Origin: Gnetum montanum
Lineage: Eukaryota > Streptophyta > Gnetopsida > Gnetales > Gnetaceae
NCBI GenBank assembly: GCA_015680685.1
Contig: MNCI01016519.1
Coordinates: 256,802-320,801 of the forward strand
Direction: 5' to 3'
Length of the DNA stretch: 64,000 nucleotides
A model generated the notes under the pieces. It was not told where the DNA came from. It did not search any database and saw nothing but the letters and a program-made list of their open reading frames with translations. Of this stretch, positions 1-12,206 are shown piece after piece. Position numbers and translations under genes: made by a program. Positions within the stretch are counted from its first letter, which is position 1. Each line of letters opens with the position of its first letter.

Positions 1-1200
1 ATAATGTTTAAACTTTTCTAGTGCATACACCATTGCCATTAATTCCTTCTCCATGGTGGTATAATTTAACTGTGCTCCCACAATGGTTTGACTCATGTAG
101 TGGATATAATATGGACATTTCTTATCGTCCATCTATGTTAGCATTACTTCCAAAGCATAATTAGATGCATCTGTCATGATATGAAATGGTTTGGACTAAT
201 CTGGTGCTCATAGGATTAGTATTTCTACGATTTTTACTTTTAATTATTAGAATGTGTTTTCACATTCCTCATTCCAAATGAAAGATGCATCTTTCTTTAT
301 AAGTTCTACCAACGACTTTGCAATCTTAGAGAAATTCTCAGTAAAGCGCCAATAGTAACTAGTGTGTCCAAGGAATGACTGAACATCTTTAACAGTCTCT
401 AATTAGCATGTTATTCCTTGGATGACCCTTATCTTTTTTGGGTCTACCTCAATCCATTTTTGCAAAATTTGGTGCCCTAGAACAATGCCTTCTTGGACCA
501 TGAGATGGCTCTTTTGCCAATTGATCCATAGGTTTGTCTCAACACATCTCTCCAATACTTGCTCAAGCTGGTCTAAGGATTTCTCAAGGGTATCTTCGTA
601 GGTGGAGAAGTCATTCATGAAAATTTCAATACCACTATCGATTTGTTGTTGAAAGATACTAAGGACCAAGTGTTGAAATGTTGCAGCAAAATTACATAGG
701 CCAAATGACATCTTATAGTATGCAAAAGTTCCCCAGGGACTCATGAATGTTGTCTTGGCCTGGTGTAATTTGGATTTGGTTATAGCCATTATAACTATCC
801 AAGAAACTATAATAATAATTCCCAGATATGGTGTTTAATACTTGATCCAAAAATGGCAAAGGAAAGTGATTGTTAAATGTTGCCATATTTAACAACCTAA
901 AGTCAATGCAAACTCACCATTTACCATCCTTCTTTGGTACAATTATGAGTGGGATAACCCACTTGCTATCCATGATTGGATAGATAAACCCCACCTCAAG
1001 GAGTGACTCTATCTCCTCCTTAATGATTTGCTTCAATTTGGGGTTTAAATGCCTCTACAACTACCTTCTAGGCTTCATGGCTAGGTCAATGTAGATGTGG
1101 TGCTGGCATATCCTTGGATCAATTCTTGTTAGCTTTGGATATGACCAAGTGAAGGCTATTGACCATTTATTCATCATTTTCAACAAGTTTTCTTTTTGTT
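1..1200 (-). pseudogene. Athila-like reverse transcriptase and start of RNase H
   Basis: This is the pol core that would copy element RNA into DNA. Reading leftwards, the linker motif FTWSYPKLTRIDPRICQHHI lies near 1,085-1,160, the RT palm start YYSFLDSYNGYNQI near 800, and the primer-grip region SPWGTFAYYKMSFGLCNF near 700-750. The catalytic box should be FMDD but reads FMND near 610, so one metal-binding Asp is lost. RNase H begins near 165 with MTDASNYAL, which keeps its Asp, and runs past base 1. Several frameshifts and stops interrupt the frame. Its closest relative in the window is the RT at 23,170-24,290. Confidence 0.88.
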
Positions 1201-1491
1201 CATGAGCAAGTTTGGCATTAATGATAACCAGTTTACCATTCTTTAAAAATGCATACTCCATTTCAACTGGTAAAGTTTTTAGTTCTAAGGTCTCCTGCTT
1301 AAAGTGATTAGGAATCTCCAACTCTCCCCAATAGTTATCATCATCTTCATTAGAGAGTTGGGAATGTACTTGTTCAATTTTTTCTATGCCTTCTACATAT
1401 GCACAACTTAAAATCTCAGTTGGTTCCATGCATATCTTGCTACTATCTGAATCAACTATCAACCACTACATTCCCTCCTACTTTATGGTTT

Positions 1492-1990
1492 CTATATACA
1501 AACACCTTTGAATGTTAATTTCTTACACATATGATTGCATGCCTTAATGTATGTGCTTTTGATTGACCAAATCTTTTGCACACAATTGCATCTATTGTCA
1601 CTATGTGTAATGCAAGGAATATGCTTCTTCTCAATTTTGTCTAACTCTTTCTCCTTAGATATTTTGAGAGATAGGTCCCTTATACCCATTTGGGCATTGA
1701 CTGTGCTTAACCAAGCCCTTCCCATGATGATGGGAAAGTCACTTTTGCAGTTGCCCACCTTGATTACCAAAAAATCAGTAGGATAGGACCACCCACAAAC
1801 TATGATCACAATGTCCTCCACTAATCCCAAAGGAACCATAATCAACTAATCTACTAATTCGAGATGAATATTGCTCTTCTTAAGAGGTGGTAAGTTCCAA
1901 GCCACGTACATATCATGGGAGATAAGGTTCACTCTAGAACCAGAGTTAAGAAGAGCCTTGCATGGCTCTTATCTGGTAATCTATAGAAAG
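1492..1990 (-). pseudogene. Athila-like aspartic protease
   Basis: The retroelement protease would mature Gag and Pol. The active-site region reads LLNSGSRVNLI near 1,930-1,965, where the catalytic DSG has become NSG. The family motifs VPLGLVEDI and DFPIIMGRAWLST follow, the latter matching DFPIVMGRALLST in the second Athila-like copy at 22,740-22,780. The stretch sits between gag on its right and RT on its left, which is the normal order. Loss of the catalytic Asp together with stops makes it inactive. Confidence 0.8.
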
Positions 1991-2269
1991 ATGAGCAAAC
2001 TTTTTAGATTAGATCTTTTTATAGGAAGGTTTCCAGCCTTGATTTAGTCAGAAATAGCATGATTTAGCATTACAATATGGATCCTATGTGACACTTGGTT
2101 TGAAGGATGCTCAAAGGTATTTGATGCAGAGAATGAGGGTACCAGAGATGCAAGGCAATCAACTAAAGTAGGTTATGAGGACTGGAGAAGACTACTAGGC
2201 CAGAAGAAAGGTCATTTCCTTAATTGATTATTTGGACCACTTGGTTGAAAAACTGGTTGTGAGGTTACA

Positions 2270-4558
2270 ACCCTTATAATGTTTCATTGCTATGGCTTTG
2301 GAGGAATTTCATCCTGCATGGATGGAGTAGGAGGTAATTGGGTTGAAGGTAGAGGTGTAGATGCAAAGGGATGTGAAGGATGATAAGGATACGGATATTG
2401 GTTTTCTCCTCTAGTAGATGGTGAATGTGTTTAGTGGTACTCAGGAGGGTAATAGTGATGGTGGAATGATGCATGACTTGCCAAACTTCTAGGGGAGATG
2501 GGTTGCTAAACATAATACCTGTATGGATCTAGTTCTCTATAAGGGTACTGCTACCTTGGCAGTGGCATTCCCCATGATTGTGGTTGGTACCACTATTGGT
2601 ACTATTCATAAGGTTGTGGAGGAGTTCCACTTGGGTAGTAAGCTTGTTGATGTTAGTGGAACTACCTTAGATTGCCTTAATGGTAAGGTAATCATCTTGG
2701 AGCTTATCTATGTGCTAGGAGAGTATTTCATGCATACACTCTAGACTCTTGCAAGTGTGACATCACAAGGCAGCATCCCTTTGGATGTTCATATTGACAA
2801 ATGTCACATTCAGTTTCATCATCAAAGTCAGATTTCACAACTTCCTCTACTGTAGTAGCTTTTCCCTTACCTCTTTTGTAGGCACATTTAACTTCATTTC
2901 TCCATCTACGATTATGATCACTATTTTACTCTTTGGATTCTTTAGCAATCTTTAAAGCAGTTTGAAACATTTCATCCAAAGAGTCTCATAACTTGTCAAC
3001 CTTAGCTGAAATGTCAAAAATAATTTTTTAGATAGACAAGGTCTTTTTGTTCACCACTTTATCAAGTGGTGACTCCTCCTCATCACAAAATTGGACCTCT
3101 CGTTTTCTGATGGATGGATCCCTATTATACTCTTCAGCACTCTTCCTTTTTCATAGCTCACCTTCTTTTTTTCTACCTACTCAATTAGCATTTTGATCTA
3201 ATGAGCTCTCATTTCAAACAACCTCCCTTGGGCATACACCCCAAGGGTTCTTCTTGTTTCTACTCTAAGCCCATCTATGATGTGATAAAGTTGTTCCCTC
3301 TGAGAGTAACCATGGCTAGGGCACCTATGTAAGAGTGAATAGTATTGGCCCATGGAAGCATTCAAGGGTTCATGTGTTTCTTGTTCCAACCTTGGATTTG
3401 CCTTCTTAGATTAGACACTCTAGAGTACATTTGATATTTATCATTGAATATTTCTAACATGGTACTCCATCTTCGAATAGATTCTAGTTCTAAAGATCGA
3501 TACAAACTTTTAGATTCCTTAATGGGTGTCCTTGGAAAAAGCTTGAGTTTTAACCACTCGTTCTCGATGTTATATAAGGCACATGTATCTTGAAAAGCTT
3601 GTAGATGTGTCTACTAATTAGAATTGTATCCTCCCTCAAATCTTGGGATATTGTTCATATCTAGGCACTTGATCTGACTATCTTTCATATGCCTATTTGG
3701 AATTCTTACTACCTTTGTAATGTTAAGCATATTTCGAGTCACCAATAAAGGTTCATCATCATCGCTACATTGATGATGTCGATGATGGTTTCGGCCACCC
3801 CTTCGATTTTGGTGGCCTTCACAATCATTGTTATTTCGTCGATCACCTTCATCATGGTTGTTTCAATAGTGGCCTCCATGAGAACCATCAAATGAAGAGG
3901 AATGTATGGAATTGGATGAAGAGGATGAAGAGGAAGATGGACCGCCGCCACCACCACCACAATGTCTGCCATCACTCTTATGCTTTTTACAATCACAATC
4001 ATTAGATCCCTTATTATTATGATGCTCACCTGAGTCCCTACCTTGGTTATCACTCTTTCTTGAACCTAGTTTATGAATAATTGATCGCAGGGTCAAGTTC
4101 ACACCCTCACCATTAGTAACAGGGGTTGGAGAATCTTCATGTTGAGAACCTTCCAAGGAAGGATCCTCATTGTCCTCTTGATATAGTAGGAACAAGGGGT
4201 TAGTGTAATGTTTCCCCTTTGTGGCTTCATGGAGTCTCTCCTAATGTTTATCTTGCTTACGTTGTGTTTCAATGGGATAATAGTTCCAAGTGTCATATGC
4301 ATCCACAATGTACTCTTCATGAAGATTTTCTATGCCCAACTTCTTAAGGATATTAAACAACATTCCAGACATAGATCTTTCAAGGGGAAAGATGACATTG
4401 CCCTCCATATCACACCATCGCATCTGTTCAACCTGATGTAGGATGAAGGTAAGATTTGGCACAAACTCCTCTAGATGAGTGTATAACACCTTGCATTCTT
4501 GTGGTACTAGTGGTTTAGTATATTCAGGCTTGCAAGAAGAAGACATTTTGCAAAACAA
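2270..4558 (-). pseudogene. Athila-like gag
   Basis: Gag would form the particle that packages element RNA. The N-terminal part (4,241-4,558) contains LTFILHQVEQMRWCDMEGN, matching FTFILHQDEHLCWCDLEGD in the other copy near 20,030. A His, Ser and Gly-rich segment follows at 3,863-4,195. The core signature YYSLLHRCPSHGYSQREQLY near 3,290-3,350 parallels YYALLHCCPSHTYSQREQLH near 21,180-21,240. The C-terminal part (2,270-2,700) is rich in Pro, Tyr and Gln in some frames. It is broken into pieces in at least three frames. The start lies about 120 bases downstream of the primer site. Confidence 0.8.
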
Positions 4559-4677
4559 AATGAAATTGTCAATGTGCTTTTATAATTTTAGGTATAGTGG
4601 GAATGATATGAACCTAAATATTAGTGATATTAGTGATATTCATTTAGACCTAAATAGTGCATGTTCCACAAACAAAG

Positions 4678-4695
4678 TCCCCAGCAACAACACCA
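4678..4695 (-). other. tRNA-Asp primer binding site of the left Athila-like element
   Basis: On the minus strand this reads TGGTGTTGTTGCTGGGGA, one base after the LTR end. It differs from the expected tRNA-Asp complement TGGCGCCGTTGCCGGGGA at four positions, all C to T. Confidence 0.85.
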
Positions 4696-4696
4696 A

Positions 4697-5623
4697 TGAT
4701 GAGCAACAAGTACCCCTACACCCAACCATACAAATTACAAAGTGTTCATGCGCAATCTAGTAAAATTCTATGAACTTTATCATTTCCAATGCACTAGCCC
4801 TTTAGGAAGTAAATCTAGCCTTAAGATCAATCGTTGTCCTCCCAATTACACTTGTGATGTATGTTGGTATGGTTAAGTGTAACTGAGGCATCTAATTTTT
4901 ATTATTTTGTATTTTATATTTTGGTGCTCAAAATTTAGATAAAATGAGTTTAATTAACTAATCTAAATTACTAATTAACTAATCATTTAACTAATCCTAA
5001 CATAAGTATTTGTTTCCACTTTCCATACACATCCTAAATCCACATATCCATTACTGGGTAACCAAATGCTATGCTACTAGATGTACCAAGTGATAACGCT
5101 GCTGGGATTACCAAGCAAATACATGTTACACTTGAAGCGGTCGTACTTATGTATGTAATCTATCTCTCTTAATTGTCTCATTAACATAATAATTGGAAAA
5201 TATTTGATAACTAATTGAAAGTATTTAATAAATAACTAAAAACATTAAATTCATAAATAAAATAGCTAATCTATCCAAAGTGCTGCAAGGTTTATCAGAA
5301 ACCTTGTCTTTATTGTCATACATACTATCATGCTCAAGTACAATAATGCTCGAATGAAGATCTACACACTCAATGACTCCTACTACGAGCACTCAAGGAA
5401 AAAATTCTAACTTTTGAATGGAAAAAATGCAAGAGCTTCACTACTACTAAAATCTGGATCCCCCCCCTAATAAATGCAGCTAGTAGGTGCATATTTATAG
5501 GCAATGGATAGACACTAAGTAGACGAGGCCTCATCGATGGGACCTCATCAACAAGGCCTTGTCGATGTAGGTGACTATATCGATGAGGCCTCATCGATGC
5601 AGCCAACCAATGATGATTCATTA
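4697..5623 (-). repeat. 5' LTR of the left Athila-like element
   Basis: On the minus strand it ends in GCTCATCA at 4,697-4,704, the same terminus as the LTRs at 18,974 and 28,003. Blocks align with the reverse complement of 18,974-19,749, including the segment around 5,050-5,120 that parallels 19,350-19,400. A TATA-like TATTTATAG (plus strand) lies near 5,493. The right border is placed where similarity to the other LTR start fades, near GATTCATTA, so it is uncertain by tens of bases. The U3 contains the GGCC-centred palindromes at 5,522-5,598. Confidence 0.75.
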
Positions 5624-6168
5624 GATAGCATAGAAGATGAGCATGGATTTGTTGAGGCCAATCATAAAGTAGGCTCAAGAGATTCAAGATAGGCATGTAT
5701 CATATGCCAATTAGCACTAAAGACTAGTAGAGTTTTTAGTTGGAGATTATATGTTTTTTCTTGTTTCTCCCATAAAGGGCCTCCCATGATTTGGTTGAAA
5801 GGGGAAATTGACTCCTAAATACATTGGTTCTTTTGAGGTGCTAAAGAGGATTAGGAGAGTGGCCTATTAGATAGCATTACTTTCTCACTTGGAACATGTA
5901 CATGTTGTATTCCATGTATCTATTTCATGATGTTATATAATTGATGAGCATCATGAAATTAATCATTTAAGGATACAGCTAGAATTTGATGTTAGTTATG
6001 TAGACTAGTCAGTACATATTGTTGATTGCATGGTATGATAGCTACGTAGTAAAGTTTTTCCTATCGTAAAGTTTTTGTGGAGAAAATATGATGCTTTAGA
6101 GGCTACCTAGAAGATGAAGACTAAGATGCATGTAGCTCATCCTAAGATCTTCTAGGAAGAAGATTCTC
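5624..6168 (+). pseudogene. Chromovirus integrase C-terminus and chromodomain
   Basis: One plus-strand frame, interrupted by about a dozen stops, reads through the conserved tail of a Ty3/gypsy chromovirus integrase. It shows SYAN near 5,695, then VGDYMFFLVSPIKG, KGKLTPKYIGSFEVLKRI near 5,808-5,860, HLEHVHVVFHVSI near 5,895-5,935, and the chromodomain-like LWRKYDALEATWKM near 6,070-6,110. Chromodomains in this family direct integration to marked chromatin. The catalytic core is absent because the Athila-like element inserted just upstream, so the rest should be found left of the window. Confidence 0.88.
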
Positions 6169-6181
6169 AAGGAGGAGAGAG
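6169..6181 (+). other. Polypurine tract of the chromovirus
   Basis: AAGGAGGAGAGAG directly precedes the LTR start TGTTACATCC and directly follows the pol tail, as expected for the plus-strand DNA primer. Confidence 0.8.
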
Positions 6182-9082
6182 TGTTACATCCCTTTTAGAG
6201 ACATTCGGTGTTGTATTATGATTATGATTTACATATTATCTGTGATCTTAGTGGGTTATTAAGAATGATTTAGTTTGTTATTATTGCACTTTATATGATA
6301 GGATGTTTTGTCTTTTATGTTATGAATATGATGTCTTTATATGCTTAACTAACATGATTATACATACTAGTTCTATGTGATGTTTTAGACAAGTAATGTA
6401 GCTAGCCAGGATGTTGGATTGGGGTACAAGAGCAGCTCTTCAATATGTATTTATGCTTTGTGTGTAATTTTAGTATTTATGCATTTGAGTTGTAATGCTA
6501 TGTTGTGTAATGTTTGAATATCATTTTAGCATGTGAACATATAGATCATTTGATATAGATCTTGTAAGTTTAAACAAATTCTAATTTGGATTCAGAGTAT
6601 GTTTGTTATGCATGTTTGAAGTGCATGACATTAGTTGGAAAATAAAAAAATAGACTTATGAAAATATTTCCTTTTAAAAAAATTCAAAAAGTATAAATAA
6701 ATTGGTTTTCCAATAGCATGTAATGTTCATAATGTTAAAAAAAAAAGTAACTTTAAAGTCTAAATATATTATACATTATGTGTAAAACAAAACAAAAAAC
6801 AAAAAGAACTACCATCTTTCTTTTGTTTTGGCCATCACCCATGCATCATTCACTCATGAAATTTGGGTTTCTATTTTTTTCCTATTCATATAAATAGAAA
6901 TTGAGTGTGAGTTTGTTCTTTCCAGTTCTTCTATCTTCTTTCCTTTCTCCATTGTTTTTCCAAATTTTTAGCTTTGTACAAGGCTTTTGCTTTACTTAGG
7001 ACTTGAATTTGGGTTTTTTACGATTGTATCTATGTGGGTGTAAGATTTTTTTGGAGCAAAATGAACGTTTACCATATTTCTAAGGGTTTTATGCTTGTTT
7101 CAAAATTTCTATTTTACCAATTTTAATTGGAGGATTATCTTTACCTTTTCCCTATACTTTTATGTTGTATAAGTATTTATGATCATGCGATGTAGCCTTG
7201 TGGAATATATAGTTTAAAGATTGAGTTTAGATGTATTTTTTTTATAGATTTCCCAAAATTGTATGATTTTGGTTTTACATTATTTAGAAATAAACATGTC
7301 ATGTGTGAAATGATGTGGACTTGTGGAATGTTAGATGTGATGTTGATAAGACTAGCATGATTCAAATAATATATTTTAGGGGCATGTTTTTGTGAGTTTC
7401 TAGAAGTTTCAATTATCACTTGTTATAATTAAATATTATTATTTATTATTTTATTAATTAAATTTTAAACACATATAACTTTCTTTCCAAGAGCCCAATT
7501 AAGATGCAATTAGTATTATTGGAATTGTCTTTTGATGTATTTTCTATATATGAAATTTATTTTCTCTTTTAACATCTATCATCATGGTGGTTCCAATAAT
7601 ATTCATTTTTATGAAATTATATGTAGTTAAAGGAGTATGGTTATACCACAAAATGTTTTATGTCATGATGTGGTATTTTCTTCATGAAGTGAGTGTAACT
7701 ATTAAGTGTGGATAGATGTGGTTATGTTATGTTTGTTTTGAATATGTTGTACTTGTGATATGTGATGGCATAAGCTAGCCTAGATTTGTACATGTCTTTG
7801 CAATGACACTTGTAATAATCATTGGTTGGTTGTGTTAGCATAAGGGTGTGGATGGGTTGGTGATGTGGTACCCTAGATGTAGTTTTGCTTTGACCCTCAC
7901 TGTGATGCATCAGTGAGGCTCCTGCCTCATGCCTCATCTTGCAAGTAGAAGATCATATGTATGAACTTTCCTATGACTAGTATGTGGCATAGGTGTGTAC
8001 ATCCCTATAGCTAGTCCTTCAGTAGGCTAGTGGTTGTCAATAATTGATTAATGAACTCTAACATTGGTCAAGTAAATAAAAGAGAAATAGAAGACTTGTA
8101 AGTAAGTGATTGATTATGAGTATTCATGATAATGTTTCACATGCTACATTGAGAGTGGATATACTAGCAACCATATGAGTATTATGTATGTGTTGGTATA
8201 GCATCCATATGGGTTATGTGTAGATGCTGGTATCATTTTGAGAGTCATGGTAATAGTAGTATATCTTGTAATTGATTCATGAATGTGCAGTCGATGTGAT
8301 GATTGATAGTATGATGTGGATATGAATGTATGAATGCATGGACATGATAGTGGAAATACATGTGATGCAATGTAATGGATTTATGATTGGTTATGTCTAA
8401 CAATGATTATATCTATGATTGTATGTTAGCTATTTGTACATTCTAGTAAGGATTTTGCTAGTACAGTGTGTGATATCATATATGCATGTGTTTCTCAGAG
8501 GATGTGAGATACTGACTATTGATTCAAGTTTTTTGATACCTCATTCATCTTCTCCAGTGTTATGATTGTTGCTCATCTAGTAGGGGAAGTGTAAAGGCTC
8601 CTCACTCATTTTTATACTAACTTTATTTAGTTACAGGTGAAGACTAAAGGAGTGCAAGTGAGTACTAAGAGAGCAGAGGAGAGGGATGTCATTGGGGATT
8701 GATTGATTTATATTTCCATGTATAGTACTATGGATCATTTAGTATAAAAGTAAGTGAGGATGTCATTGGGAATTGATTGATTGATTGATTTATATACTCT
8801 TATGTATAAGATATTAATGTTTTTTATATCCTATGTGTAGTATAGATTTTTTATTTATGTAGATACATGTAGTTCTATAAAGTCAAGGGTATGGTTGGAT
8901 TTTGATTTGGTAGGGATTTTTATGTAGTTTGATTATCCGAGATATATATATATATAGTTTATTCTTAATGTATTTTCATGCACCATTGGTTTCTTAGTTT
9001 ATCATGCTTCATTATGTTATTATTATTAATGATCCTAGGCATCACTTCATCTTAGCTAAGCATGGTAGGCCAGGTTGTTACA
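6182..9082 (+). repeat. Long 3' LTR of the chromovirus
   Basis: It starts TGTTACATCC right after a polypurine tract and probably ends CAGGTTGTTACA at 9,071-9,082. Starts and ends of this form are typical of Del/Tekay-type LTRs, which can reach 2-4 kb. A TATA-like CATATAAATAG lies near 6,888. No coding sequence is recognisable inside; the short ORFs look accidental. The 3' end is set by the terminal motif only, because no target-site duplication can be tested. Confidence 0.65.
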
Positions 9083-11316
9083 ACTTTGCTTTTTCATCAC
9101 TTCCCTATGTTCCTAGTTCATGTAGTGGGCCAAGTCCATATTTGATTAGAGGACTCATGCACCTCTGTTTCATAATCATTGATTTATCGAGGATTACATT
9201 GATCTAAAGACCATTTACAGTTGCTTGATAAGTATCTCAACACTTAGTTCATGGAGGTGTCCTTATAGGAATAGAAAGAATATTTCTGTAGGAAGAAACA
9301 CTAATATTGTGCTAAACATTTTTCCAAAATATGGTCAAACATCAATATTTTATATTAATCTAAGTGAATATAATTTTATACTTATTTTTCCTTAGGCCTT
9401 ATAATTATTCTATCATAAAACTTAACATGGTATTAGAGTATGTTTATGTTGACTCTCATTCCTAATATTGTAAGCTTAATATGGGAAGAAAGATAGTGAT
9501 TGCATCTAATGCAATAATAAGTATAACTCAAAATGATAAAATTTCATTTTTATCCTTGCAAACATGAGAAAACATCATAAAAAATCTTATGTATTTTAAA
9601 TCATAGCAAACTCTATTGTTTTGTAGTTTAGCAATAATTCTCTACTTTTAAACTATTCATTGTAAGTGTTTTTGCCTTTGTTCATTCAAAATTTGAAATT
9701 CATGTAGGTAGATCCAAGTTTTCATGTATTTCATAAATTTCACAAAATGAATTAATTTTTATAGGTTTTATTCTAAATTTATTCATTGTTACATACTTAT
9801 GTAAAATCTAGTTAATTTAATCATATACAATTCAAGTTTTTATTTTTTATGAATTTATATTGGAATTCTAGATTTTCATAGTTTATACACTAACTATTTG
9901 ATAAAATGGTTTGCAATGATAAAGGTCATGCATAATTTTTTGATTCATCAAAGAAGAAGTGTGACATAAAGGCATTCATTTTAGATGCTTCAAAACATGA
10001 TTTGTTTGAAACATCATCATCATCTCTAATGTTAGCACTACAACAAAAAATTTACAGTGGTTCTTTCAAAGGAGAAACCTCATCCTTTATAGTAAAAGGA
10101 AGCATTAAGAAGGTTAGCCTTCATTCAAAACTGATAGCTCACTACAAAGCTATGGCTAACAAATCATGGAGATTTGATCTTCTATTTTTCAAAGGATAAA
10201 TATGTAAGATATTTGACCCTTAAAACCAGTGTGCATTATTATTGTTTTGATCTCATTCTAATCACAAACCTAATGAAAAATGGTTTTGCTATGGAGGTAG
10301 AAAGATCTGGTTTAACATTGTTTATGGAGTTTGTACTGTTGAAAGACCAACCTTTGATTGAAAATTTTTTTGAACATATAATAATAGTTGGTTCATCTTA
10401 TAGTTAGGGAAGAGTTGATGCTTCTTAAGGATTTAAAATGTATTCATACAATTCTATTTTCAAAAGATGAAAATAGAATTTTCTTTTAAAAAGTCATATT
10501 TTTAAGAAACCTGCTTATTGATTGCTTTGTAGGAAAAGAAGAGTGGGGTAAATCGTGTACTACTGTGACTATCAAAATTCTAATTTCTCAATTGAAGATG
10601 TCATATTCTACTTTGATAGATATCATAGCCAACTATATTTGTATAATGAATGAAAAGAATGCAATCTTGTGATCTTTTTTAAGTCTACTCTATTCTATAG
10701 TGAAAGAAGGTGTTCATGTGAATTATATCTCTAATTTGAAGGAACTAATGGGATAGGTACTTACCTATTATCATTCTTTATCCTTGTATCTCCCTATTAA
10801 CTATCTTCTTTTCACCTTTGCAAAGGTTTTTAAAAACTTAAAATTATTACAAGTCATCATGGTAATGAAAGATATGAATTAGAAAGTATTATTAAAATTA
10901 TTTATTAAGGAATTATTAAAAGATGAGGAAAACCCACAAAGATCCCTTCATTTAAGCAATACAAGAAAGTTTAGATAGAAGGACAGGATATGCCAGAATG
11001 TGATTCATTAGCTTCATCCATGGTGAACATGTTTATGCATCATCATAGATTTGGAAAAAATGTTGTTCACTATGAGTCAATCCTAAACTTCTTTAAGACT
11101 TCTATAGAGAGAAGCCTTGTGAAAAAAAAGTTATAATGAGACCACATGTGAAGGCATTAAGAAGATTTGCAAATCTAATTTTCTAGCAACCATTTGATAA
11201 AATATTTCTCCATCATGATGAGTAATGATTTACTCTATGATTTGATAATTTGAATAACATCACAATATAACATTATTTTAAGACTAAATCTTACTAATAA
11301 TGGTAAATGACAACTG
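9083..11316 (+). mobile_element. Unresolved retroelement remnant with an initiator-Met primer site
   Basis: TGGTATTAGAG at 9,428-9,438 follows a LTR-like ending CTTAACA, which is the layout of a 5' LTR and tRNA-iMet primer site. ORFs at 10,002-10,199 (65 aa) and 10,174-10,407 (77 aa) follow in different frames and may be one broken frame. I do not recognise either protein. The longer one ends in the acidic and hydrophobic stretch DQPLIENFFEHIIIVGSS. Nothing else in the interval is interpretable. Confidence 0.35.
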
Positions 11317-12191
11317 TGATGAGGACATCATCCAGCTATTATGTAATCCTTAATGTATAGTTGTCTATTTGTTTATTTCTTGTGCATGTTACCATTGTGT
11401 CTTGAAAATTTTGGGATGCATTATCTTTAAAAACTGATGAAGGCTTTTTTTACAAGTTTGGGCTTCAAGGTAGGCATCTTGGGTCACAAATTCTGACTTG
11501 AAATATGTTCCATCTAGAGATAAGATGTCTTCCTAGACTAAAAAGACATCTTTATCAAGAATAAGACATCTTTCCAAAATTGTAGATGTTTTCTTAGGTG
11601 CAAAGATGTCTTCTACATAGGGTCCAGTCCTAGCAAAGATGTCTTCCCAGGAAATAAGAGATCTTTTCTACAGGCATCTTTCTCTTAGCAAAGACAACTT
11701 TCCACTCCAAAGACATCTTTTTTGATAGACTCCAACAAACATTAATTTGGATTTTAGGCACCAAGGAAGTTGAAATATCACATAAGAAGCTATAAAAAGG
11801 CATCAGAGACTTTACTTTGATAAGTTAGTCTAGAGTGTGAAGGCTAGTCTCAAGGATTTCAAAGAGTAAAAGTAAGAAGAGCTTGTACTAGGACCAGTGT
11901 GTCCAATATAGTGAGAAGTAAGAATAAGGAACTTAAGATAATATCTTTTTAATATCTTGAGCTTATGTGTTAAGTATGAGAAATTATGGGATTGAGAGGG
12001 GACATGTATGGACTCTAAGATCTTTGGATGAGGTTTGAGTTCCACTTGTCTCCTCATCATTGATTTATTTCTCTATTTTGAGAGTGGATTAATCAAGAGA
12101 GAGTTTTTCCATTTTCTTGTATTCCTATTTTTATAAGCTAATTTTGCATCAAAATTTTATGAAACTAATCCTTGTAGGATCTATTGACATA
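11317..12191 (+). repeat. LTR of a chromovirus-like family
   Basis: It begins TGATGAGGACATC, resembling TGCTGATGTGGACATC at 56,753. It ends ...GACATA followed by GAT and a primer site, exactly as the LTR at 56,753-57,463 ends CATCA then GAT. It contains at least six copies of AGATGTCT or AGACATCT between 11,523 and about 11,725, then a TATA box TATAAAAA at 11,791. I infer a 5' LTR on the plus strand. Confidence 0.7.
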
Positions 12192-12194
12192 GAT

Positions 12195-12206
12195 TGATAT
12201 CAAAGC
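12195..12206 (+). other. tRNA-iMet primer binding site (decayed)
   Basis: TGATATCAAAGC differs from the canonical TGGTATCAGAGC by two G-to-A changes and lies three bases after the LTR end. Confidence 0.7.

Larger units (their letters stand above)
1..5623 (-). mobile_element. Athila-like Ty3/gypsy element, 5' part, running off the left edge
   Basis: Read on the minus strand the order is 5' LTR, primer site, gag, protease, RT and start of RNase H, so integrase and the 3' LTR must lie left of base 1. The LTR, the primer site and the gag and pol motifs all match those of the plus-strand element at 18,974-28,558, which is a diverged member of the same lineage. A primer site complementary to tRNA-Asp is typical of Athila-type elements. 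The right border adjoins a chromovirus integrase, so this copy inserted into that older element. All reading frames are broken. Confidence 0.85.

Noticed and set aside
3863-4195. Ser and Gly-rich ORF suggesting a structural protein
   Set aside because: It is the low-complexity part of Athila-like gag, matched by the other copy near 20,500.
5370-5696. 108-codon minus-strand ORF
   Set aside because: It lies inside an LTR, across palindromes, and has no domain-like features.
10036-10070. CACTACAACAAAAAA, which resembles a CACTA transposon terminus
   Set aside because: I found no matching inverted end or 3-base target duplication nearby, so it is not supported.
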